64,000 nucleotides of DNA from Steromphala cineraria (taxonomy: Eukaryota; Mollusca; Gastropoda; Trochida; Trochidae), in the NCBI GenBank assembly GCA_916613615.1, contig OU744720.1, forward strand, positions 7,233,749 through 7,297,748, given 5' to 3'. This document shows positions 47,401 through 61,600 of this stretch, piece by piece. Every line of letters begins with the position of its first letter. Within the stretch, counting starts at the first letter, position 1. A model generated the notes under the pieces. It worked only from the letters and a program-made list of their open reading frames with translations. It was not told the origin of the DNA and did not search any database. The position numbers and the translations under genes were made by a program.

Positions 47401-50358
47401 ATAACTCACGGTTCTTTCAAAATCATCCAGCGATGAAACTCTACACCACGGATACCCAAACAAGTGTCCTAAAATCATTATTTCAATTCTTTGACAGAAA
47501 CATCCTCCCTTGAAAGCTTAAGTGTTGGGAACCCTTAGCCCATGGGAAATATTAATAATTTTTTTACTAGTTGGCACGGCAACGACAAGACTGGTTAAGC
47601 CCAAAACTCATGTTATCATCTTCTCCAGAAAAAAACCTGAACAACTAGGATACGTATAAACTTATGCACAACCCCTTTAGCCTTTGGGGATGATAATTTA
47701 TAGATTTGGCGACTTGGTGGCCCAGAATTTAATGACCCCGTTGCCACTTCAAACAATAAATTAAGAAGCCTATAGAACTAAAGAAGCAATGTCGCTATTT
47801 TAAAAATTAAATACTGTTTATATTCCATATTCGCTTTCGTCTTGGTAAAAAGAATTGTGTTCATTGCAAAGAAGGAGGAAGTTAAGTCCCCGCCTCACAG
47901 GGAAAGGTTCTGCACCTTAATCATTTATGCGTTGGGATCCTTAGTAAAATTCCCATTAAATATGAGACAATCGTAATGTCGAGTACTTTTCTGTGTTGTA
48001 CTTGGTCATCCTTAAATCTAGGGAGCTTGCATTATGATGTCATTATCAACAGCGGCGTATTGTAGAAGAACTTACAGAGAGGAGCCTGGGTAATGAAAAT
48101 ACGGTATTTATTGATTTCTATTCAAGTCACCTCGGAAAATGTGAAATCTTATATGCTGCAATAAAATAATCGACCTGACCACATCATAATTAATATTTTT
48201 GTTTATGTGAATATGCCATCAACCAAATATTTGCTGCAAATATTTGTGCCCGTAATATCATGTTAATTTGTTTGAACATTACTTTCCCATTTTGTTGGCT
48301 TTCTGATTAGGCAAATACATAGGAGAGTACTTAACACAGATATGCATTTCAGTTATATTCTTATTTCTCGTTTAAGAAAATGTTTATTTCATTTATCTCA
48401 ATGCTGTGCCTTTAAACGTAAACAACAACCAAATAGTTCCCTCTTTTCTTTAATACCATAGTATATTAACAGTTGTAATACATTTAAGCTTTCATCCATT
48501 AATTACTTTCTTCTCTGATGTACATTATTGTATGTATGCTTTATTAAGTTAATACATTTGCTTACCCATTGTGATATGTCCTTCATTTATTTGATTAAGT
48601 TAATGAGCACTTTAAACAAAATGCTAAGGACATATTAAGAAGACATGACTTAATCATCAATGAACTCGTGATCCTTTGATCTCGAGGGCCCCCTCCGATG
48701 TTTTCCGAATGTCTTCCAATAACGGATGGTCACGACTACAACACGTCATCGATTTGCGTATATACAAACGTTGTCATTGGAAACGTGTCTATAATGCTAT
48801 GCGCAATGTTCTTGCCCTCAATATAAATCTGTTTGTTAGGGACTGTTGTTTTGTACGACCCTTCCTTCTAAAATGCCCTTTTGCATGCTGTAAAGTTTAA
48901 CCAAGTATTTAAAATAATAAACCAAGAGAGACCTTCATGTTATTTCATTATGTCATAATAATCCTTTAGAAAAATCGAGGTTCTTCAGGATCTTTCTAGA
49001 CAGGAAGTAGAAGTGGGTAAACGATTCAATATCTTGCAAAATATGTTATCGGTGCATTATTCACGTAAGCACTACAGGTGCTTGTCGCAGGTGAATCTGT
49101 CGCTCGCTCGCATTAGTACCTGCTATCGGTAGAACATCTTGTCCAACTTTAACGAGTTTTCTAATTACATCCGGGAGCTTGCAGACTTAACGAGGGAACT
49201 TCCATTACGAGCAAGACAAATTATCGACAAATTGAAGCCATTCCAATATCCATGAAAACTCGTTTCGCTGGGTTATTACAAAGAAGTGCGTGGTCACGAC
49301 CCCTAGTGAGTGATTGTATTTCTGACCATATCACATGTCACGATTTACCTGTCTTCATCGATTTGTCATCAGTTCATTATCATCACTTCTTACAAGACGT
49401 GAAGCTTGTGGCCACGATATTGACGAAGTAGTTTGTCTTCGTAGGGCTTTTTTTGTTTTATTAAATTATCATTCATCATCTGTGCCTAAAGGTCCATCGA
49501 TAAGCAGAAGGACATTAGGAAATTCGCATTTATAAAAGATTTTTAAGTTAACTCATATGGTTTGTAATTTGTTCAATTACCTAACGAATTTCCATTTGAT
49601 GCAATAAAATTCTAATAAAAGGCCTGCAAGCAATATAAATTTAAAGGCTTCACTGAGGATTTGCAATTAACTCACTTATGTTTAATGTCTTTCAAGAAGC
49701 AATCAACAATAACATTGATCACACTTTTATTTTTCTAATTTATAAAGTGTTTATATTGTTGAAATGTAGGACTTATAATAGTTGGCCTTGTAATAATTAC
49801 GTGAACAATCATAGTGTACATTTTGATAACAACTCGGTATAACTATAGGATTGGTTCTCCATCCATTTTCATAATATCTAATCATTTAGGTGAGGGTTGG
49901 TGAGAGTTAGGATACTGTTAATGGTTAGGGAAACCCATGTGTTCGGTGGCGAACCAATTCCATAGATGTTCCAAGAAGTCTGATGTCAAGGTAGCAACGT
50001 TAACTCAGGTTGTCCGTTCAACTGAAACTTATCTTCTGACTGGTATGTCCAACAATATATCTGATGATCCTGATTCCATTTTCATCGAAAATTTCAACAA
50101 TTCAGCAATCGAGTAATTGCATTCAAATTAGCTTTTTAAATAGCAATTATCTTATGCTTGACACAGGCTACGTTTTGTGAAAGTTTGTAAATGTTATTTG
50201 AGCAAAATCTTGTTTCAACTGAGGTTGAAAGCTAACCAGGTTACAGAGTGTTATTAACGTAGGCTACAGAAACTAAAAAACTTGATTGTATGAATGTATC
50301 TTCTATTTTCCCTCATATTAGCATTCTGTGTCCAAGGTTGCAACACACTACAATATAT
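44439..50358. other. Long non-coding stretch, nothing gene-like recognised
   Basis: AT-rich, with an interspersed-repeat fragment at 45894-45960 only. ORFs of 60-75 codons show no domain. Confidence 0.35.
45894..45960 (+). repeat. Interspersed-repeat fragment
   Basis: GATGTGGGGTTTATCGCC followed by GCTTT and later ATATCGCGGC. The core equals the minus strand at 40235-40257. Confidence 0.5.
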
Positions 50359-50849
50359 TGGGGTACGGGATAGCTCAGTCGGCAAGTGCGCCGGTCCCAC
50401 GTTGCTGAGGTCCGGGGTTCGAATCCCATCCAGGCCAAGGTTTAAAAACCTAGAGTTCACTTCTGTTAGGCCTCTTTAAGTGTCACCCTGGAGCCCTAGT
50501 GAGTAGTGCAACAAAAACTGCACACTTAAAAGATCCCACGAATTCATGGCTGAATGGTGGATACATGAACACGTGCATACGCCGAGCTGTCGGTTATCAG
50601 CGTTCAACAGTGTTGGACAAACTGCTGTGACTATGTGTCTCAGTTCACCCAGCTGTGAATGGGTACCCTGTGAGGCATAGAATGAGCGCCACATATGGAT
50701 GCCGGTTGAATACTCCCCAGGGAGTTGAATTGGAGAAAAAAATGATCGGACGGTGAAAGAATGCCATTGACCGGGGTAAACAACAAGCGCCTTGAGCAAC
50801 CACGAGTGGATGGATATGTGCGCTATATAAATATTCATATAATAATATA
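50359..50849 (+). mobile_element. tRNA-derived SINE, about 490 bp
   Basis: The head is tRNA-like with an A box TAGCTCAGTCGG (50371-50382) and a B box GGTTCGAATCC (50416-50426). A long body follows, then a 3' region with GCGCTATATAAAT and an AT-rich ATAATAATATA tail. Such long bodies with conserved cores are known in mollusc SINE superfamilies; I cannot name this one. A 120-codon minus-strand ORF inside is incidental. The end is placed at the tail and no target duplication was confirmed. Confidence 0.85.
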
Positions 50850-53098
50850 CGTTTCGATTGTTTGTATCGAGTCGGCCTTTAACCTTCGAGGTCTGTAAGC
50901 TTACAAGTAAATAAGTATTAATCGAAGTGTTTTTTTTTATCTCCTTGCAACAAAATATTCAAGAAAACACGCTGTGTTTAAAATTAAAAACTTTGTTTAT
51001 CTGTTCAGTGTTAATCAATATACATCTCCACTTGGCCTAAGCGTTGATGTCTGTATCTCATCATCGTATAGTTTTCATTAAATGGATGTAATCATCATTT
51101 GAGATCTCAATTAGATTACCTGAAATGCTCCCATGGGTATCTCATTTAATTAATCATTTCCTCCGCTACAACACCTCACGATTCTAAACAGCTGCTGTCA
51201 CAGAATCTTAGAAGAAGAGGATTAAGGCTTAGAAGAGGGTTGATTTGACTAAAACTTGTGGTGTAAGAATGGCGTGTAAAGGGGGACAGATTATATCTTG
51301 ATTTGATATAAGTTTTAAAAGCAAAGTTTCAATGATATCACTATTTATAGTTTGATCAAAGTGTTACGTCTCATCTTGTCGTTGGATAACTAGATGGTTC
51401 AGGACGGACATAGATTTGTAGACATGGAACAAGTAACGGATGTGGCATTTAGTTATATCATTCGGTACTCACTGTCATTAATGGTTTAAATTAAAGATAT
51501 CTTTAGAGGCGTCTTTTTTGTATTCAGGACCAAATTCTTACTATTCACTACTAAACTAACTAAACTACATATCCAATCATTCAACTGACAGTCGTAAAAG
51601 ATATTTCTGATGATATGGCTTCGATAGTGGATACTTAACGAGCACATGCAGGCCCAAAGGAAATATATATTCACGTTAATTGCAAACAATATGATATTGT
51701 ATTTAGGAAATATTTCAGGTTCAAATGAAAGTTACCAGGGTTTTAAAACTTGTTAAATGTCGAAGAATAATTATCAATCTACATCGTTTCTGAATGTTTC
51801 TTTTCCCTTCGCCACTTGCTTAAGGAATTAAAAACTTACTCTCAAATCATATATGTTAACACTAGTTTCTTCATATAAGATTTAATGTCTTCAAATGTAA
51901 AAACACTTATATTGGGGAATCTTTGCAAACAAAATATCATCTTTGCTCTCAATTCTTGAAAGACACAAGTTAGGGTCACATGTTTATGATTGATATGTTC
52001 AATTATGACAGACAGAACAAATCTGAATTAATATTGCTTTACAAGATAGATTTCCTTTTGTGATAACAATACATTTTACAAAACAAACGTTCAATTAATA
52101 TTGTAGTGGTTTAAGCAATATTTCATTCATGTTCTCAGGGTACAGTGGGACAAATATTGATATCATAGTTAATTATTCTAATCAGTTTTCACTAATCCTT
52201 GTCTTACAAACAGGACTGTTTCTTGGAAAATAAGACAAGATACTGTTCCTTTAATGGTTTTATATATGACTGCATGTCAAGTCACGGTTTATATGTAAGT
52301 CAATAGTTGATAACACTGGAGAATATTCCCAAGTGTTTCTCAGTCACTTATTGATGGTTATGGTTCCCCTGACCTCTGTCTCTCCATGTACAAGTGTAAT
52401 ATTTGAACATAACTAACCTATGAGATGATCCCCTACCTGTCAGGTTTATGGTAGAGACGAACACCTTGCTACATTATACGGGGGACGACCAGAATGTCGG
52501 TCAGGATATATCATAATTCAGATTGACACTTTACGTTTATTGTTTATCCGTGCTGGTTCTTAGTTTCCCGAACATGATCAAGGAATAAAGACTAAAATAT
52601 AACGTTTTGTGGGAAGGGGTGTGTCTGCATGCATCTGTATTACCTCGATAAGAGCAAAGAGAGATATGATATAAATTCAATAACTGGCTCATCTTTTTAG
52701 TAGGATGTCAAAACATGGTTTATTAAGATACCTCCATGCCTTCTCGTCTTGCCTTCAGTTTGAAATGTATGACATATTGTCTTTTATTAAGGCCAAGGGC
52801 AATAATAGGTGACATAATTTGAATATCGAGTAGATTTATTGTTGTCTAACATATTAATGACGTCGATCTTAGTTAACTCAATCCCAAACCAAGTGTTTAG
52901 CTGTCATACAAAATGTCACTGTTTGGTAAGCAAAATTAGTATTCTTAAAAGGCATTTTACTTTATAATAAACTATATGGACGTTCTGAGACGCACATTGT
53001 AGTTTTAAGTAGCTTAAAGAAAATAATATTTAAAAATAAGTACATTTTAGCGTAGAATAGAGTATTACTTCTTTAGGTAAGCGAATCAATGTTGATAC
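50850..53098. other. Non-coding, nothing recognised
   Basis: No gene, element or repeat recognised. Confidence 0.35.
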
Positions 53099-53136
53099 AT
53101 CTGTCTGTGTACCTGTCTGTCTTTCTGTCTTTCCGT

Positions 53137-55231
<2,095 letters not shown>

Positions 55232-55254
55232 CCCCCCCCCCCCCCCCCCCCCCC
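55232..55254 (+). repeat. Homopolymer of 23 C
   Basis: A single run of C in a 35%-GC-like background. Length may be unreliable in the assembly. It could form quadruplex or i-motif structures. Confidence 0.95.
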
Positions 55255-55434
55255 TCATAAGAAAGAGGTACATGTATCATATGCGAGGACATATGGTCTG
55301 AAGATAGACTTGAGCGCCAGGTGAACCCTAGCAGGTCACGGTTAGCTTACTTGTTACCTGGGGCCAATACCACACAGCTATTATTCCTTCAAATACGATA
55401 AAGCCGCATTTGCTATTGTTAATAGTTTCTACAG

Positions 55435-55648
55435 CTTGTTTATCGTATACTATGCAGTATAATCCAATACACCCCAGGGTTATTGCCATAATTAGAGATC
55501 ATGTATCGTCACATAGAGAACCTGGCCCTATCACAACAGCGCACCCCGGTAGATTCCCACAGTTCGAGATCGACTGCGATCACTCTGAACAATGTAACTG
55601 CATTGAGTATGGAGAGGTGTCGTGTGGGGTCAGGCGGAAGCCGTGTGG
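55435..55648 (+). CDS. Candidate exon, Cys-rich protein fragment
   Basis: Open frame of 70 full codons between a weak acceptor (TTTCTACAG) and a donor TGTGG|GTAGGG. The region is more GC-rich and more protein-like than other ORFs in the window. Its end reads CDHSEQCNCIEYGEVSCG with another Cys six residues later; the spacing C-x5-C-x-C-x7-C recalls the second half of a von Willebrand factor C domain, but only this small piece matches. Hydrophobic residues precede it (LLLIVSTACLS) but without an ATG, so a signal peptide is not supported. It directly abuts a 40-bp minisatellite whose units repeat the donor-like sequence. It may be chance. Confidence 0.28.
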
Positions 55649-56148
55649 GTAGGGAACAATTCTAATGGGTCGTGTGGTAATGGTGTGGGTAGGGAACAAT
55701 CCTGTTGGGTCGTGTGGTAGCGGTGTGGGTAAGGAACAATCCTGTTGGGTCGTGTGGTAGCGGTGTGGGTAAGGAACAATCCTGTTGGGTCGTGTGGTAG
55801 CGCTGTGGGTAGGGAACTACCATGTTGGGTCGTGTGGTAGCGCTGTGGGTAGGGAACTACCCTGTTGGGTCGTATGGTAGCGGTGAGGGTAAGGAACAAT
55901 CCTGTTGGGTCGTGTGGTAGCTCTCTTGGTAGGGAACTATCCTGTTGGGTCGTGTGGTAGCGCTGTGGGTAGGGAACAATCCTGTTGGGTCGTGTGGTAG
56001 CCTGTGGGTAGGGAACTACCCTGTTGGGTCGTGTGGTAGCGCTGTGGGTAGGGAACAATCCTGTTGGGTCGTGTGGTAGCCTGTGGGTAGGGAACTACCC
56101 TGTTGGGTCGTGTGGTAGCGGTGTGGGTAGGGAACTATCCTGTGGGGT
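55643..56148 (+). repeat. 40-bp minisatellite, about 13 units
   Basis: Units begin GTGTGGGTAGGGAACAAT and continue through CCTGTTGGGTCGTGTGGTAG, period 40 with a few 39-bp units. The minus strand has no stops in most units, giving a 142-codon repetitive ORF that is an artefact of the repeat. Units differ mainly at GTAGGG/GTAAGG and CAAT/CTAC positions. Confidence 0.92.
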
Positions 56149-58189
56149 AGGGGCCTCTCAGTGATCTGATTTTGTGTCAGAAGTTTGAACGTGTCTGCGC
56201 AAGATTTACAAACCATAATTATTTGAATGAAAGGATTGATATGCAAGACAATCTTTAGGCTATATTTCTGAGGAAGCTTGACGTACTTAGTGAATATTGT
56301 AAATACGGGTTTTGATTTAAATTTTCACAAAACGAAACATGACCTGTTGTACAAATGGTCAAGACAAGGTCATATTGTCATTTTAGTCATGTTTAATCCT
56401 GAGTTTATATTACTAAATACATTTACGATGAAGACCATAGCAGAATTTCTGCGCATACTCAATAGGGTTATTTGTTTATGATGGTAAAACATACCAAGAG
56501 CCAGAACATTATTTGGTATGAATATGAACCCCACATAGAACGACTATCATCATATTTCATCTCCTTCTCATTGTAAAGGCGATGGTACCTCTTGATTGTG
56601 TTCTGCGAGATCATGAAACTAGTATAAAACAATCCATAACATAGATCAATCAAAATCGCAAGGAGACGTTTCTCTAAACCCTCTTTCTCAATGTGTTGAT
56701 ATATCAATGTATTAAAACTCGATTAGTCATGTTTCATTACTCAAGTCTTAAAATGATAAACACGTCATTTCACTTAATATATATGTCAAAAACAACATCA
56801 TATCTATCATTTTCTGAGGCTTTACCTTTATATTTTGCTAAGCGACGTATGATGATCAACACTATCTCGATGACATCAGTTGCTATCTCTATCACGACGA
56901 GGCCATCTATAAACCTACATATTTGACAAGGATTAGCCGCGTTTTATCAGCATGATCTCACTGGAGATTCATAAGGAGCCTTCAAATAAACACTTTTTTA
57001 AAGGCCAGGGTGAATCTTCGCGGATTATGATTTTAAAGGGGGTCTGCAAGCTGAATTTTTAACTTCCAGAGTTTTATTAGCAGGGCCCCGAAAGAGTCGC
57101 AAATGCTCGGTAGGGACGAAATCGTTTGATTACGAACCGCTTACAGCTGACAGCCAGTACCAAGTTTGTGTCATGTGACCCCCCTTACCCGTCTGGACGC
57201 TTTCATTAACAATGGTCAATTAGGTTTCACGAGCTAGGTTGTTGATTCCCTTTAAGATTAATTATTTTCGTCAAATTACTTGAAATTTTACTGAGCCGCT
57301 ACGTGAGTGTGTTGGGGTCATGAATGCAAAACTTTATCAATAACGTTATTTAATTTAGGGGTACCGACTGTTGATAATCATTCTCATATTATATTTAATG
57401 TACGTTGTATGACAATAGGAGGGTTTAAGTCGTAATTATGATCGAAATCCGGACAGTGACGTCGAGTTGACTAAAGGAGTCAGAATGACAGTTACGAGTT
57501 GATAATGTTAAATAAGTTATATAACTAATAGACGTGAAATTGAGACGTGTTGATTTCGTCCTATGACTGTTTTAATATTACATTGAAAATGTATTTATCA
57601 TATATTTGCCATGTTTGGATGAATGTGTGGGATTGTTTAAATCTATAACAAGGCATTAAGGAACATATATACGAAAAACGTTTTATGATGAAATTGAGTT
57701 TATCTTGATATCATGAAAAATAAAGTAGTTCAGATAGCCCGACGTGTAAAAACATACAACAATAAAAACAACCAGATATTGAAACTGTTTACCCAACAAC
57801 TTAAATACAATAATACATGTATGTGAACGGCGTTCTGTGTTGAACCTAAAATCAGCTGTACATTGGGTATAACGAAAGGGTGTGCAAACTGTATTATTCA
57901 TCAATATTATACCAGAACCAAACTTTGGTGTTCAATTTCTTAACTAAGTTTCTTTAAGTGTAGTAAATAACGTAAATGATGTAACATAAGTAAATATAAA
58001 CATATATTTCTATCTGACAGACATGGCATATGATACATAAATTCATATTATACCTGTTTTGATTGCAATTGACAATGGTATTACGATAAGTACATATTTA
58101 CAAATAACGTTACTTATATCAACGTTGCACATTAGTTGTCTACAATTACAAAACACATCTGCTAATATGCGCGTTACATAACCGTTACA
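56149..58189. other. Non-coding, nothing recognised
   Basis: Two TTAAAGG strings near 57000 and 57035 might be worn MITE ends, but no partner end was found. Confidence 0.35.
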
Positions 58190-58668
58190 CGCTGTGAGCT
58201 CTGGTAATCTGGCTGATCCGCTACAGGTGATACAGGTGGTACATGTATATGTTGATCAGACTCAACAACAACAAACCTCGTGTGGGTACTGTCTGTGTTT
58301 GTGTTTGATTGAAAGGGTGTGTATGTGGGAGAGAGGGGCGAATGTGTCCTGTGTGAGTCTGTGTTTGACTGAGAGAATAAAGTATTGTATACGGATGCGT
58401 TGTATATCGTGTTTTTTTTATGAGTGCAGTAATGTATTGAGAGTGTATGTGGGGTGGGGTAAGGATGGGTAATGTGGTGAAAGGTGGTGCGAAATCTGAC
58501 GAATGCAAATGTATTGTTGTATTTGTTATGAATTTGCAAATGTAATTGTATGTTTGTGTCTCGTAGGCCTTATGGCTGGGTGCTGACTTTTAACAGATTT
58601 TTATACTGTGATATATATTTATGTACAGCATGTGACACATTAATAAAATAGTCTTCTTCTTCTTCTTC
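58190..58668 (+). mobile_element. Possible 3' end of a retroelement with a TTC tail
   Basis: A G/T-rich, CA-poor stretch ends with TTAATAAAATAG and then (TCT)n. Non-LTR retroelements often end in a poly(A)-like signal and a simple repeat like this. No reverse transcriptase frame is present, so this is at most a truncated 3' UTR. Confidence 0.3.
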
Positions 58669-61600
58669 CTTATAGCAGAGACGTGCCTATAGGCTTACAC
58701 TATGTTTTCCTATAGGTACGGGTCCACCCGCAGGTATACTCATTAATGATTTATTCTTATATCATTTCAAAGCGTAACATTTAGCAATTGAATTGATTTT
58801 AATTTTTGGAGATTAATAAATTATCCACGTCAATTTTACAATACATACTGACACATGATATCTACATGCCAACAACATTCCTATATTGTGTTTGGTTGAC
58901 ATACAAGATGAATCATGAGCTGCAAAAAATATAACATTAAACTTACTTATTTTGTAAAATACTAAAAACTGTGTTCATATTAATTGCAATACAGAGTAGC
59001 ATTGTGATGTTTTTTCATTATCACAATGGTGAAACAAGGGTACCAAGCTATGTGCAATCTAAATAAATTTAAATCAATTGTTGACATTATGATATATATA
59101 AAACCTGTTGATCTAAATTTATTTACATTGAGCTCGTGAAAATATAAACTTTCTACCTCACTCGATGAGATAAAAATGGTACAGATATCCTCTTATATAA
59201 TCGTATCACGCCATTGATATCATCCAGATGATAGAGTGGATAGAGTGTATAACGTCTCACCCCGTTGATATCATCCAGAGGAAAGAGAGTATAACCGTAT
59301 AACTCCATTGATATCATCATCAAGATAATGGACCGTAGCTAATAACCAGGTGGGTATTGTCAACTCCAAGCATGACTGGTTCCTATAGCTCCAGCTTATG
59401 ATAAATAGAGTCAACATTTCCTTCTTCCATGCACAATGTGATATAGAGAGTGCACATGCCCCAAGGATTCCAAATTACTGAGCTTTTATATGTGGTAGCT
59501 TTAGCGATTCAATATGTTTGGAGAACAAATAAACCTGAAGTAAAATTAATTTAATTGACCCATTATCCACTCAAACAAGTCATTAACAAGTAATCGTTGT
59601 TGATATCCCACAATACACAAAAAATGAAGTTTATTACTTTTAATAGTATAAGACCCAGGTCATATAAATGGTATAGAAACGAATAATGACGTGTATTGTA
59701 TGAATTATTAAATTTTAACTAATGAGTTCTATGACAAATAAATGATTCTCTAAATGCAAAGGGTTTTCAATGATAACTCAAATTTAAAGCAAATTGTCAA
59801 TACTTCAAAAAGCAAAAGTTCATTAATAAGAGTTTAAATGCCTGATTTAATAATCAACTTTTTTAACATGGGCATTGTTGGACACTGTAAATGAAATTAC
59901 AAATCTGGAACATTGTTGAAAAATATGATTTTAATGATATCACAAATCATACAAAAAGTTAGTTGTTTAAGAATGGTTATGTCGTTAATAATTAAACAAA
60001 TTCATGTAAATGTGCTCGTTCTATTCGCCATTCACTCTCCATCACGGTAATGTGTTTGGTAGAGCCTCTGTCAAATGACCCTAACGTTAATTGAGTTTTA
60101 TTACCTGACGTTTTTTGGTGATTAATAAGTTGCGTTACATAGTACTATGTATTGAACGATTTTTAACGTTAATGAGTTTATATTACATGATGTCATCAAT
60201 ATTGCCACTCGGTTTTTCCCCCAAAGTATTTAATTTCGATTTATGATCAACATGTTTACGTTTACGGTTTTTCCTTTTTATGTCTTTCATTTGGTAACCA
60301 TTAACAGCCTTCGAGATGTTATTTCTTCGCTTGACTACACAGGGACACTTTCTTAAGTGCACATTTCCTTCACACTGAAGTCATTGGGTGCAGCATCGAT
60401 CTCCAAATCGATCACCAGAGATCGATAGATCGATGACAGTTTTCAAATTGAAGATGTGACATTTTAATAAGACATTAAAGATGACCGCCCACTATAGAGA
60501 GTCAGAGTAGCGAAGTACCTCGTATGGTCTGTGACCATTAGCTATAGCCTTGGTGTACTTCGAGCTCTTCTGCTTGGTCGCTTTGGCTTGTTTATATCGC
60601 AACCAACAAATCAATTCGCTTATCCCTTAACGAATCTAAAGTAACAATAACAGAGGAAGTCCATATCCTCCACGAGACACAATGTGAAACCAATATTGAA
60701 TTCATCCGTCTACTTAGTTTTATCGCATCGTTATTGGATTAGAGACTTAGCATGATTTGTCCGTGTTGTGCCGGACAGCGTGATGGGTGTTGGCATCTAT
60801 TGGCACTGTTCTAACAGTGTTCCTGGAGAGTTCAACGGAGCGAGACGGATGCACTGATTCCCTATCTACACGCTTCAGTGACCACACTTTATAAGCAATA
60901 AACTACGTCTTTGACAGGGTGTCCCGGTACATTGGTTTGCTACTTGCTGTATATTAACTATTGTCTCGTAGATTCCGTAGTGACCGTCGCAATCAAACTG
61001 GTCTACGTGAAGAACAAAAACAGCATTCCTGTAGGGTTGACTGTCGCCATGGGGTATGGATTTGGTTTCTTGAACATATGGTGTATTGATTAACTACATA
61101 TGTTGTTTGTCCTTTCTGATTTTCGCTTTAGTGTCACCATGAATAATGGTGGTGTTCTAAAGAGTGCTATAATTTAATTATCAAGAATACTGCGTTCAGT
61201 GAATAGTTATAACTCCAGTTACATAGAACATACATTTGACAGCACATACCTTTTTTGATTGGAAAAAATTACTCCTTTATGTTTATCAAGAAGCGAATCT
61301 TTGCTGCAAATGAAAAGGGTGTGTTCAAATCGAAATAGTGTTTTTTTATTGACCCCCTTCAGATAACGTAATTGAATTATTTGTGTCATTTTTATTATTC
61401 ATATTTAAAGTCGGCCATCTACCGAAATTGAAAATCAATTTATGATTTCAACTAATTACATTGACAAAAAAGCTTGATAATATTTGAAATATTGTAGCTT
61501 CATTCGTCGTTTTCCAATGTTGACATGGAGCAAATCTGTTTTGTTTTCTTGAAATTCTGTTACAGACAGTCATGCAATTTTTGTACTTCTTTAAATCTAT

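Noticed and set aside
50359..50435. A functional tRNA gene
   Set aside because: A and B boxes are present but no tRNA 3' end or acceptor stem pairs, and a SINE body follows directly.
50476..50838. 120-codon minus-strand ORF
   Set aside because: Lies wholly inside the SINE body.
55630..56246. 142-codon and 76-codon minus-strand ORFs with HTTQQDSSLP-like repeats
   Set aside because: Produced by the 40-bp minisatellite; a 40-bp period shifts frame each unit and the same peptide appears in all frames.
57000..57060. Another TTAA-type MITE, from two TTAAAGG strings
   Set aside because: No inverted partner end was found.
60911..61093. 60-codon ORF after an acceptor-like CTTTGACAG
   Set aside because: No similarity recognised and no donor; a chance match is more likely.
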